Of a stretch of 29,311 nt of DNA, positions 15,314 to 23,127 are shown in pieces. The stretch's first letter is position 1, and every line of letters starts with the position of its first letter. Location of the stretch: contig DAOMOP010000032.1 of the NCBI GenBank assembly GCA_035444405.1, positions 1-29,311 of the forward strand, in the 5' to 3' direction. Both the position numbers and the translations under genes were made by a program. The notes below the pieces were generated by a model, which saw only the letters and a program-made list of their open reading frames with translations, made no database searches and was not told the DNA's origin. The DNA comes from DAOMOP01 sp035444405. Its GTDB lineage: Bacteria > Pseudomonadota > Gammaproteobacteria > Burkholderiales > Rhodocyclaceae.

Positions 15314-15802
15314 ATGAAGAGGCGTCATTTCCTGTCCGGGCTCGTCGGGATGGCGGCCGCGCCGTTGCTGCACCGCCAAGCGGCCGCAGCCGATACGCCG
15401 GCAGCGATCGAGCGCATCGAGAAGTCCGACGAAGAATGGCGACGCATCCTGACCCCCGAGCAGTACGAGGTGCTGCGCCGCGAAGGCACCGAGCGCCCGT
15501 GGACCAGCCCGCTGAACGACGAAAAGCGCGAAGGCATTTACGCCTGCGCCGGTTGCGGCCTGCCCCTGTTCACGTCCGAGACCAAGTACGACAGCGGCAC
15601 CGGCTGGCCGAGCTTCTACGCGCCGATTGCCGGCGCGGTGGGCACGAAGCGCGACTTCAAGCTGATCATTCCGCGTACCGAATACCACTGCGCACGCTGC
15701 GGCGGGCATCAGGGGCATGTCTTCAACGACGGTCCGCCCCCGACCGGCCAGCGCTGGTGCAATAATGGCGTTGCCTTGACCTTCATTCCCGCAGCGTCCT
15801 GA
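15314..15802 (+). CDS. msrB: Exported peptide-methionine (R)-S-oxide reductase MsrB with Tat-like signal
   Basis: 162 residues. The N-terminus KRRHFLSGLVGMAAAPLL has a twin-arginine motif (RRxFL), so it is probably exported folded. The body shows the zinc pairs CAGC (78, 81) and CARC (126, 129), GTGWPSF, GGHQGHVFNDG and the catalytic segment QRWCNNGVALTF (Cys149). It complements MsrA by reducing the R epimer. ATG 15314 follows AAGGAG by 7 bases, the site overlapping the msrA stop. The separate export routes (Sec-like for MsrA, Tat-like for MsrB) are an inference from the signals. Confidence 0.94.
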   Translation: MKRRHFLSGLVGMAAAPLLHRQAAAADTPAAIERIEKSDEEWRRILTPEQYEVLRREGTERPWTSPLNDEKREGIYACAGCGLPLFTSETKYDSGTGWPSFYAPIAGAVGTKRDFKLIIPRTEYHCARCGGHQGHVFNDGPPPTGQRWCNNGVALTFIPAAS

Positions 15803-15811
15803 CGGAGCGCG

Positions 15812-16303
15812 ATGAAGCACCCTCACAAGAAACAGCGACACGCCACCGACAGCCACGAAGCTCATGCCGAACGGATACGCCGGCGCGACCGCCGCATGCT
15901 GCTGCGAGGCGCGTTGGCGCTCGCCGTGCTGGTGCCGGTCGGCGCCATCGGCATCGGCTGGTACCAGCGACATGCCGCCGAACTGCGCGACCTCACCGTA
16001 ATCGGCAACGGCAGCCCGACGGTGGTGCAGGTCTACGACTATGGCAGCCGCACGTCGCGGCAGCTGCGCGACCGGCTCACCGCCGTCGAGCGCGAGTTCG
16101 CTCCGCGCGTGCAGTTCCGGCTGGCCGACCAGGCGACCGCCGACGGCGCGCTGCTCGCCTCGCGCTACGGGGCAGCGCCGGAGACCCTGCTGCTGTTCGG
16201 ACCGGATGGCAGCCTGCGCGACAGGGTCGCCGGAACCCAAGACGCGCAGGCCATCCGTGCAGCGATCGCGGCCAGCTTCCCGGCTGCACGGCCGCCGGGC
16301 TGA
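15812..16303 (+). CDS. Membrane-anchored thioredoxin-fold protein lacking CxxC
   Basis: 163 residues. A basic N-terminus (RIRRRDRR) is followed by a transmembrane helix (LALAVLVPVGAIGIGWY, about 35-51) and a thioredoxin-like domain: TVVQVYDYGSRTSRQLRDRL, REFAPRVQFRLADQA, ETLLLFGPDGSLRDRVAGTQ. Where thioredoxins carry WCxxC this has YDYGSRTS, so it cannot be a standard disulfide reductase. Its start follows the msrB stop by nine bases (CGGAG at 4 bases), placing it in the msrAB operon, perhaps as a chaperone or a binding partner. Its function is not assigned. Confidence 0.75.
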   Translation: MKHPHKKQRHATDSHEAHAERIRRRDRRMLLRGALALAVLVPVGAIGIGWYQRHAAELRDLTVIGNGSPTVVQVYDYGSRTSRQLRDRLTAVEREFAPRVQFRLADQATADGALLASRYGAAPETLLLFGPDGSLRDRVAGTQDAQAIRAAIAASFPAARPPG

Positions 16304-16368
16304 GCCGGATCGTAACCGCGGCATTCTGACCGCAGCGTGGCCGTCCTGCGCCTCTGCAGTCGAGCGCA

Positions 16369-17685
16369 TCACCGGTACAGATACTCGGGCAGCCACAACC
16401 CGATCGCCGGAAACGTGTAGAACAACACCATCGCAACGAACACCATCATCAGGAACGGCATGATCCCCATGAAGATCTGCGTGAGCTGCAACTGCGGCGC
16501 GACCCCTTTCAGGTAATAGGCCGACATCGCCATCGGCGGCGTCAGGAACGAGGTCTGGATGTTCAGCGCCACCAGCACGCCGAAAAACAGCGGGTCGATG
16601 CCGAAGGCCGGCAGCAGCGGCAGAAAGATCGGCACAAAGATGATGATGATTTCGGTCCATTCGAGCGGCCAGCCGAGCAGGAAGATCACGAACTGCGCCA
16701 GGATCAGGAACTGCAGTGGCGTCATGTTGAGCCCCAGCAGCCATTCCTCGATCAGCCCGTGCCCGCCCAGCAGCGAGAACACCGACGAGAAGATCCATGA
16801 GCCGACGAACAGCCAGCACACCATCGCCGAGGTCCGCGCGGTGAGGAACACCGACTCCTTGAAGCGCGCGAAGCTGAACTGGCGATACGCAATCGCGAGC
16901 AGGATCGCGCCGAACGCACCGATGCCGGCCGCCTCGTGCGGCGTCGCGAGCCCGAACAGGATTGCCCCGAGCACCGACAGGATCAGAAAGGCCAGCGGAA
17001 AGCACGAGGTCAGCAGGCCCTTGAAAACAGTGACGAGCGGAACATTGCGCTCCTCGGGCGACAGTTGCGGCGCGAGACGCGGATTGACAAGCGCACGCCC
17101 GACGACGTACAGGACGTAGAGACCAGCGAGCAGGATGCCGGGAAACAGCGCGGCCGCGTAAAGGCGCACCACCGACACGCCGGCCATCGCACCGTACAGG
17201 ATCAGCATGATGCTCGGCGGGATCAGTATCCCCAGGCAGCCCCCCGCGCAGATCACGCCGGAAGCGAGCTTGCGGTCGTAGCCGGCCCTGAGCATCGCGG
17301 GCAGCGCGAGCAGGCCCATCAGCGTCACGACCGCGCCGACGATGCCGGTGGCCGTTGCGAACAGCGCACAGGTGATCAGGCTTGCGACGGCGAGCGACCC
17401 GGGCACAGCACCGAAGGCGAGTTGCAGGCTGCGAAACAGGCGGTCGAGCACGTTGGCGCGCTCGACCAGATAGCCCATGAACAGGAACAGCGGCACGGCG
17501 ATCAGCACGTCATTGGACATCACTCCGTAGGCCCGCTGCACGAGCAACGAGAAGATGATGTCACCGATCGCAAAGTAGCCGAACCCGAGGGCAAGCGCGA
17601 TCAACGTGAACGCCACCGGAAAGCCGAGCAGGATGGTGACGATGAAGATCGTCAGCATCAGGAGTCCGAGTTCCGGATTGCTCAT
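16369..17685 (-). CDS. dctM: TRAP transporter large permease DctM
   Basis: 438-residue integral membrane subunit with about 12-13 segments and the TRAP-large motifs GIVGAVVTLMGLLALPAML, GVICAGGCLGILIPPSIMLILYGAM and FLTPPMAMSAYYLKG. It takes solute from the periplasmic binding protein and imports it with Na+ or H+ gradients, working with DctQ. ATG 17685 overlaps the dctQ stop (ATGA). The gene is convergent with the msr operon (65 bases between). The transported acid cannot be named from DctM alone. Confidence 0.95.
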   Translation of the reverse strand: MSNPELGLLMLTIFIVTILLGFPVAFTLIALALGFGYFAIGDIIFSLLVQRAYGVMSNDVLIAVPLFLFMGYLVERANVLDRLFRSLQLAFGAVPGSLAVASLITCALFATATGIVGAVVTLMGLLALPAMLRAGYDRKLASGVICAGGCLGILIPPSIMLILYGAMAGVSVVRLYAAALFPGILLAGLYVLYVVGRALVNPRLAPQLSPEERNVPLVTVFKGLLTSCFPLAFLILSVLGAILFGLATPHEAAGIGAFGAILLAIAYRQFSFARFKESVFLTARTSAMVCWLFVGSWIFSSVFSLLGGHGLIEEWLLGLNMTPLQFLILAQFVIFLLGWPLEWTEIIIIFVPIFLPLLPAFGIDPLFFGVLVALNIQTSFLTPPMAMSAYYLKGVAPQLQLTQIFMGIMPFLMMVFVAMVLFYTFPAIGLWLPEYLYR

Positions 17686-18272
17686 CTGACGGTCTCCTTG
17701 TTCGCCTGCTCGCTCAGCGTCGACTCGATCAATTCGTCGCCGATGTCGCGCACGTCGTGCACGCGCGGCGGCCATTTGCCGGTTCGCAGTGCAATTGCGC
17801 TGCGAATCAGCTCGGCAATACCCTGCAGCGCGAGGAAGAAGCCGCTGATCGGAATCAACGCCTTGAAGTGATACAAGGGCGGGCCGATGGGGCTATAGGG
17901 GCTGCGTTCGCCGATGCGCCACGACATTTCGGCAAAGTGGTAGCCCGCGTACATCAGCGCCGCAACCGCGGGCAGGAAGAAGACGAGATACAACAGCACG
18001 TCGATGCCACCCTGCACGCGCACCGGCAACAGCCGATACAGGACGTCCGCGCGCACGTGCGAATGGGTCGCCAGTGCATAGGCCCCGGCCATCATGAACA
18101 GCGCGCCGTACAGGATGTAGCCCATGTCATAGGCCCAGCCACTCGGCGCGCCGATCGCATAGCGCATGAATACCTCGTAGCACACCACGCCGGTGAGCAG
18201 CACGGCCGCCCACGCAAACAGCTTTCCGGCCCAGATGCTGATGTGGTCGATCGCGAACAGGAACCGCTGCAT
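17682..18272 (-). CDS. dctQ: TRAP transporter small permease DctQ
   Basis: 196 residues with four predicted transmembrane helices: WAGKLFAWAAVLLTGVVCYEVFMRY, GYILYGALFMMAGAYALATHSHVRADVLY, VLLYLVFFLPAVAALMYAG and ALIPISGFFLALQGIAELIR. The segment NH..HSHVRADV is common in DctQ of the C4-dicarboxylate and keto-acid TRAPs. ATG 18272 follows GGGGGAGG by 5 bases; an upstream in-frame opening lies in non-coding sequence. It overlaps dctM by ATGA. Confidence 0.92.
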   Translation of the reverse strand: MQRFLFAIDHISIWAGKLFAWAAVLLTGVVCYEVFMRYAIGAPSGWAYDMGYILYGALFMMAGAYALATHSHVRADVLYRLLPVRVQGGIDVLLYLVFFLPAVAALMYAGYHFAEMSWRIGERSPYSPIGPPLYHFKALIPISGFFLALQGIAELIRSAIALRTGKWPPRVHDVRDIGDELIESTLSEQANKETVR

Positions 18273-18400
18273 GCAGCCTCCCCCCGGCGTTAATTCACTC
18301 CCCGCGCACAGCAAGGCTATGCAACGGTGCGGCGCGCGCAACCCGACCCACGCGCGAACATCTGCGACGGAGCAGGCACCACCGTCATGGCCGTCCCGCT

Positions 18401-18456
18401 CCCGCCTCCACGGCGGGCTGCAGCGACTCCCCAACCTAGTACGTCACTGCAGCCCG
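18401..18456. repeat. Overlapping inverted repeats between dctP and dctQ
   Basis: Two stems overlap: CCCGCC/GGCGGG (18401-18406 and 18412-18417) and a perfect 10-bp repeat CGGGCTGCAG/CTGCAGCCCG (18414-18423 and 18447-18456) with a 23-base loop. They lie 10-65 bases after the dctP stop. They may stabilise or attenuate the dctP message, giving more binding protein than permease. Confidence 0.5.
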
Positions 18457-18466
18457 GATCGGCCAC

Positions 18467-19663
18467 TCAAGCCGGCAACGGCGCCGAATCCGCGGTCGGC
18501 TTGCGTCCGAAGAAGTGCTCGTAGGCGGGCTCCTTCGGTGCACTGCCCTCGATATGGAAGGCGACCGTCTTCTCGCAGAAGGTGCGTTGCGATTCGATGA
18601 CCTTCTTGAAGAACGGATCGGCCTCGGACTCGCGCTTGATGACCACGTCCCAGGCCTGCAGCTGCGCCTCGAGGATCGAGTCGGGCGTGACGTAGGTCGT
18701 CACACCCTGCTCCTTGCGCATCTTCTCGAGGTCGGCCGGGTAGCGCTGCATGGCCTTCCAGTACATGTCCGACGAGGCCGCCTCGGTCGCATACTTGATG
18801 ATGGCCTGCAATTCGGCCGGCAGCGCGTTGAAGCGGCGCCGGTTGAAAATGATCTCGAACGACTCGGCATCCTGGTGATAACTGCGCAACATCCAAACCT
18901 TGCTGACGTCGGGAAAGCCGAGCAGGCGGTCCGAGGACGGATTGTTGAATTCGGCGCCGTCGAGCAGCCCGCGATCCATGGCCGGCACGATGTCGCCGCC
19001 GCCCATGATGGTCACGGCGGCACCGAACTCGCGCATCAGGTCGGCGGCAAGGCCGACCGTACGATACTTCATGCCCTTGAGCTGGTCGGCCGACGTGATC
19101 GGGTTTTTGAACCAGCCGAGCGCCTGGGTCGGCATCGGGCCGGTGAGAAAACCCACGAGCTCGAGCTTGAGAATGTCGTGCATCAACTCGTTGTAGAGCT
19201 CGTTGCCGCCGCCGTACTTCTGCCATGCGAGAAACTGGTGGGCGTCCCAGCCGAATGGTGGCGGCGTCCCGAACAGCGAATATGCCTTGTGCTTGCCATA
19301 CCAGTAGGCGCACACCCCGTGCCCGCCATCGAGCGCCCCGGCGATCACCGCATCCTGCATCTGCAGCGCTCCGACGACCGCTCCGGCAGGCAGCAGGTTC
19401 ACGCGCAGGCGCCCGCCGGACATCTCGTTGACAATCCTGACGAAATCGGATGCGAACTCGTGAAAGATGTCTCGCGCCGGCCAGGTACTCTGAAAATTGA
19501 GCGTCGTCGTCTGCGCGAACGACACCATCGGAAAACCTGCCGCCGCCACCCCTGCTGTCGACGTGGCGAGAAACTTGCGGCGGGACATCCGGCCGGAACC
19601 TTCAGCAGGCGAGCCTGCACCTGCCGAAGGCGCAGTCTTCTTGGGTCTCTGATCGTCATGCAT
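18467..19663 (-). CDS. dctP: TRAP transporter periplasmic substrate-binding protein DctP
   Basis: 398 residues. A twin-arginine signal (SRRKFLATSTAGVAAAG, about 27-43) precedes the TRAP solute-binding fold: TTLNFQSTWPARDIFHEFASDF, GGRLRVNLLPAGAVVGALQMQDAVIAGALDGGHG, DQLKGMKYRTVGLAADLMREFGA and PAMDRGLLDGAEFNNPSSDRLLG. The wording resembles the TakP/keto-acid-type group of DctP7-like proteins, suggesting an organic acid. ATG 19663 has GGAGGAGGA 6 bases upstream. It precedes dctQ by 194 bases, an interval with hairpins. Confidence 0.92.
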   Translation of the reverse strand: MHDDQRPKKTAPSAGAGSPAEGSGRMSRRKFLATSTAGVAAAGFPMVSFAQTTTLNFQSTWPARDIFHEFASDFVRIVNEMSGGRLRVNLLPAGAVVGALQMQDAVIAGALDGGHGVCAYWYGKHKAYSLFGTPPPFGWDAHQFLAWQKYGGGNELYNELMHDILKLELVGFLTGPMPTQALGWFKNPITSADQLKGMKYRTVGLAADLMREFGAAVTIMGGGDIVPAMDRGLLDGAEFNNPSSDRLLGFPDVSKVWMLRSYHQDAESFEIIFNRRRFNALPAELQAIIKYATEAASSDMYWKAMQRYPADLEKMRKEQGVTTYVTPDSILEAQLQAWDVVIKRESEADPFFKKVIESQRTFCEKTVAFHIEGSAPKEPAYEHFFGRKPTADSAPLPA

Positions 19664-19685
19664 TGCCCATCCTCCTCCTGGTTCA

Positions 19686-19701
19686 TTCGATGGTCATCGA
19701 A
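19686..19701. promoter_or_regulatory. Palindrome in the dctP leader, candidate operator
   Basis: TTCGATG-GT-CATCGAA is a perfect 7-bp dyad with a 2-base centre, about 23 bases upstream of the dctP ATG. Size and place fit a repressor site. The regulator is not in the window. Confidence 0.4.
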
Positions 19702-20416
19702 GGTGTGCGAGGCGGCCGGTAAGCCGCCAGTGCACGGGGTCACCGACGCATCCCGCCCGCGCGGCGGAACGCACTTCGGATACGGTCAAGATCGGAAATG
19801 ACGGAACACGCAGCAACGCACGCACGCAGCGGCGCCGGCGATAGACGCGGCGTGCCACGTGGCCCGCGCGGACAACAAACCTGATCGCCCGGCGTGCGCA
19901 CAGCTGACACTTCCTTTGGATACTGGACTCACCTGCACCTCTCGATCGATCGGATCTAGGCGGCACGGGAACTCTTGTCGGTTCCTCGATGCTGCAACCG
20001 TTATCCAGACGCTATTTGGCGGTCAACCGAATTCGGCGCCGCATCGCGACAAAAATCACGCTTGCCGCCGCCAGCTGACCGAGTCGCCGTACAGTCGTGG
20101 GTGTCATCTCGCGCTGCTCCTCAACGCCCCTCCGCGGAGGAATGACCGCTTGGCTCCTGCAGACCGTCGCCGCGGAATCAGCAAACGGTACTTGTCAGAC
20201 AATTTAAAACCAAAAAGTTGCCCCCTGTAAAGCTGCTGTTACCCACTGCCATGCGAAATCGTGACTGCAGCAACGGCACCGACAGTCGATCCAGGCGAGC
20301 AATCGGTCCCGCGATTCGGTAGGATGCCGATTTGCACGCCATCGGACCGCACCGTCCCAGCCCGCCGAACGCGATCTGCGACGGCCCGCCGCCGCAGCAA
20401 CTTTCCCCTTCCGCAC
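19702..20416. other. Long divergent intergenic region, dctP to deaD
   Basis: 715 bases with no gene I can support. An AT-rich patch (TTTAAAACCAAAAAG, about 20201-20215) may mark the deaD promoter, leaving a leader of over 150 bases. Long leaders are known for cold-shock RNA helicase genes; nothing here proves one. No tRNA or terminator is visible. Confidence 0.4.
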
Positions 20417-22234
20417 ATGACCACTCAAATCGAAAGCTTCAGTCAACTCGATCTGCGCGCGCCCATTCTCGAGGCCCTCGCCGAGGTCGGCTACGAAACC
20501 CCCTCGCCGATCCAGGCTGCCTGCATCCCGCATCTGCTCGAAGGCCACGACCTGCTCGGCGAGGCGCAGACGGGCACCGGCAAGACCGCGGCGTTTGCGC
20601 TGCCGCTGCTGAGCCGCCTCGACCTCGCGGTCAAGAATCCGCAGGTGCTGGTGCTGACGCCGACCCGCGAGCTCGCGATCCAGGTCGCCGAGGCCTTCAT
20701 GCGCTACGCGAAGCAGCTGCCGGGTTTTCACGTGCTGCCGATCTACGGTGGTCAGAGCATGGTGGTGCAGCTGCGCCAGCTGCAGCGCGGCGCGCATGTC
20801 GTGGTCGGCACGCCCGGTCGGGTGATGGACCACATCGAACGCAAGAGCCTGAACCTCGAAGGCCTGACCGCCCTGGTGCTCGACGAGGCCGACGAGATGC
20901 TGCGCATGGGCTTCATCGACGACGTCGAATGGATCCTGCAGCACGCGCCGGCGAGCCGCCAGACCGCGCTGTTCTCGGCGACGATGCCGGAGCCGATCCG
21001 GCGCGTCGCGCACCGCTACCTGCGCGACCCGAAGGAAGTCAAGATCAAGGCAGCGACGACAACGGTCGCGACGATCCACCAGCGCTTCTGCCAGGTCGGC
21101 GTCGCCCACAAGCTCGACGCGCTGACCCGCATCCTCGAAATCGAGGAAACCCTCGATGCGGCAATCATCTTCGTGCGTACCAAGACCGCGACCGTCGAGC
21201 TCGCCGACAAGCTCGAGGCGCGCGGCTACTCGGCCGCCGCACTGAACGGCGACATGACCCAGCAACTGCGCGAGCGCGTCGTCGAGCAGCTGAAGCGCGG
21301 CACGCTCGACATCGTCGTCGCGACCGATGTTGCCGCGCGCGGCCTGGACGTGCCGCGCATCACTCACGTGATCAACTTCGACATTCCGTACGACACCGAG
21401 GCCTATGTCCATCGCATCGGCCGGACCGGCCGTGCGGGGCGCGCCGGCACGGCGATCCTGTTCGTGACGCCGCGCGAGGTGCGCATGCTCAAGGTGATCG
21501 AGCGCGCGACGCGCCAGAAGATCGAGCCCCAGCCGCTGCCCTCGCGCGAGGCCGTCGCCGACCGCCGCGTGGCACTATTCCGCCAGCAGGTCGAGGCGGT
21601 CATCGAATCCGAGGATCTGGGCTTCTTCGTCGACGTCGTCGCCGAACTCGAGGCGGCCGGTGGCAGCGAACTGCACGAGATCGCCGCCGCGCTCGCCTTC
21701 CTCGCCCAGCGCGAGCGGCCGCTGCAGCTGCCGCCGGCGAGCGGCCCGGACATCGCCGAGCTCGGCCAGCCGCGCCCCGAACGCCCGCAACGCGACAACC
21801 GCGACACCATCCTCGAACGGCGCCGCGACTATGCCGAAGGCAAGCTGCTGCGCTATCGCATCGACGTCGGCCGCAACCAGCAGGTGTCGCCCAAGGACAT
21901 CGTCGGGGCGATCGCGAACGAGGCGGGCATCGAGAGCCGCTTCATCGGCCAGATCAACCTGTACGAAGACTACTCGACCGTCGAGCTGCCGAGCGCGCTG
22001 CCAAAGGAAATCCTGGCGGTGCTGCGCAAGCTGCGGGTGCGCCAATGTCCGCTCAACATCCGCCTGCTCGATGCGGACGAGGCGCGCCGCGACGCCGCAC
22101 GCGCGCGCCCGGCACCTGCGCCGAAGCATGCCGGCAAGCCGCGTCGCCCGGCTCGCGACGATCGCGTCGGCGCGCCGTCGGCCGAACGGCACAAGACCGG
22201 CTTCGCAGCAAGACCGAAGCCGCGCAAGCCCTGA
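20417..22234 (+). CDS. deaD: DEAD-box RNA helicase DeaD/CsdA-like
   Basis: 605-residue ATP-dependent RNA helicase. The Q motif (SPIQAACIP), Walker A AQTGTGKT (50-57), PTRELAIQV, TPGRVMDHI, DEAD (156-159), SAT, and the HRIGRTGRAGRAGTA motif VI are all present. Residues about 450-555 hold a DbpA-type RNA-binding domain (LLRYRIDVGRNQQVSPKDIVGAIANEAG...STVELPSALPKEILAVLRKLR). A basic tail (AGKPRRPARDD) follows. It remodels ribosomal and messenger RNA, notably at low temperature. ATG 20417 (MTTQIESF) fits family starts; an in-frame extension to 20261 has no homologous sequence. A hairpin lies 53 bases after its stop. Confidence 0.96.
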   Translation: MTTQIESFSQLDLRAPILEALAEVGYETPSPIQAACIPHLLEGHDLLGEAQTGTGKTAAFALPLLSRLDLAVKNPQVLVLTPTRELAIQVAEAFMRYAKQLPGFHVLPIYGGQSMVVQLRQLQRGAHVVVGTPGRVMDHIERKSLNLEGLTALVLDEADEMLRMGFIDDVEWILQHAPASRQTALFSATMPEPIRRVAHRYLRDPKEVKIKAATTTVATIHQRFCQVGVAHKLDALTRILEIEETLDAAIIFVRTKTATVELADKLEARGYSAAALNGDMTQQLRERVVEQLKRGTLDIVVATDVAARGLDVPRITHVINFDIPYDTEAYVHRIGRTGRAGRAGTAILFVTPREVRMLKVIERATRQKIEPQPLPSREAVADRRVALFRQQVEAVIESEDLGFFVDVVAELEAAGGSELHEIAAALAFLAQRERPLQLPPASGPDIAELGQPRPERPQRDNRDTILERRRDYAEGKLLRYRIDVGRNQQVSPKDIVGAIANEAGIESRFIGQINLYEDYSTVELPSALPKEILAVLRKLRVRQCPLNIRLLDADEARRDAARARPAPAPKHAGKPRRPARDDRVGAPSAERHKTGFAARPKPRKP

Positions 22235-22286
22235 GCGATGGCCGAACAAGGCGCACCCGGCTGGCCCCGGCCGCGGCGCCTCGAAT

Positions 22287-22307
22287 CCGGTGCGAGACCC
22301 GCACCGG
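22287..22307 (+). terminator. Hairpin after deaD
   Basis: Perfect 8-bp stem CCGGTGCG/CGCACCGG with a 5-base loop (AGACC), 53 bases after the deaD stop and before the tRNA-Leu promoter. No T-run; probably a terminator or 3'-end stabiliser. Confidence 0.45.
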
Positions 22308-22336
22308 CGCCTCTATCGCACTACAGGCAACGGCGC

Positions 22337-22365
22337 TGTGCAGCCTACCCGGTGCGGGTTAGAAT
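22337..22365 (+). promoter_or_regulatory. Promoter of tRNA-Leu
   Basis: A -10 TAGAAT (22360-22365) has a weak -35 TGTGCA (22337-22342) 17 bp upstream. A GC-rich discriminator (GCGCGG) follows, typical of stable-RNA promoters. The tRNA 5' end is about 23 bases after the predicted start. Confidence 0.55.
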
Positions 22366-22394
22366 GCGCGGTCTCGAGAGTTGCTCGGGCTCAT

Positions 22395-22479
22395 GCCGGG
22401 GTGGTGAAACTGGTAAACACAGCGGACTTAAAATCCGCCGGCGCCAGCCTTGCGGGTTCGAGTCCCGCCCTCGGCACCA
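22395..22479 (+). tRNA. tRNA-Leu (anticodon UAA)
   Basis: 85-base tRNA with an encoded CCA end. The acceptor GCCGGGG pairs with the 3' strand CCTCGGC (one wobble pair). The anticodon stem GCGGA/TCCGC frames the loop CTTAAAA, anticodon TAA (22429-22431), reading UUA and UUG. A long variable arm (GGCGCCAGCCTTGC) marks class II tRNA, and the T-arm is GCGGGTTCGAGTCCCGC. It lies between deaD and the DUF1178 gene. Confidence 0.97.
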
Positions 22480-22527
22480 ATCGTGAAGTTGCCGCTCAAA
22501 TCCTCGAACTGCTGCGGAAAAGCCACC

Positions 22528-22968
22528 TTGATCGTCCTGAACCTGTGCTGCGACAACGAGCACCTTTTCGAAGGCTGGTTCGCCTCGGCCGAGGCGTTCG
22601 ATGCGCAATGCGCTCGAGGGATGGTTTCGTGTCCGGTGTGCGGATCGTCGACGATCTCGCGCCGCCCCACCGCCCCGTACGTGAATACCGGTGCCGCACC
22701 CGTCCCCGCACGGACGCCGGCGCGCACGCCCGCCGACGCCGGGCTCCCGCCCGAAGCCGCTGCCGCCCTCATCGCGGTGCTGCGACGTGCGGCGCGCGAA
22801 TCCGAGGACGTCGGCGAGCGCTTCGTCGAGGAGGCCCGCCGCATCCACTACGGCGAGCAGCAAGCGCGCAACATCAAGGGCAAGGCATCGGGTGAGGACA
22901 TCGGCGAGCTGCTCGAGGAAGGCATCCTGGTCCTGCCGGTCCCACCCGACGACAGCGAGCTGCATTAG
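22528..22968 (+). CDS. DUF1178 family protein
   Basis: 146 residues. The conserved opening is (M)IVLNLCCDNEHLFEGWF, with a zinc-ribbon-like pair CPVC (35, 38) in MVSCPVCGSS, a variable Ala/Pro linker, and a C-terminal helical block EDVGERFVEEARRIHYGE...ARNIKGKASGEDIGELLEEGI typical of DUF1178. The likely start is TTG at 22528, because the family begins MIVxDL; no ATG serves. The function is unknown. It converges with the phosphodiesterase gene. Confidence 0.9.
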   Translation: MIVLNLCCDNEHLFEGWFASAEAFDAQCARGMVSCPVCGSSTISRRPTAPYVNTGAAPVPARTPARTPADAGLPPEAAAALIAVLRRAARESEDVGERFVEEARRIHYGEQQARNIKGKASGEDIGELLEEGILVLPVPPDDSELH

Positions 22969-23088
22969 TCGGGCGCGCAGCGCGTACCGTCCTACCCCCT
23001 GGCACGCGGGACGTCGGACGTCCTGAGCAATGAATCCATCAGCTTGGCAGGCTCGCAGGCTGTCTGCGCTGCTCGCGCACACGTTGAT

Positions 23089-23105
23089 CATGCGGCGGCC
23101 GCATG
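23089..23105. terminator. Palindrome between convergent genes
   Basis: CATGCGG-CGG-CCGCATG forms a 7-bp stem with a 3-base loop, 22 bases from the phosphodiesterase stop. It may act as a terminator for either gene. No T-run. Confidence 0.35.
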
Positions 23106-23127
23106 CCGAAACAGCGGGCGCGGACGA

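Noticed and set aside
20332..22362. 676-codon frame overlapping deaD
   Set aside because: Frame-shifted shadow of the helicase; Arg/Ala/Pro composition and no family match.
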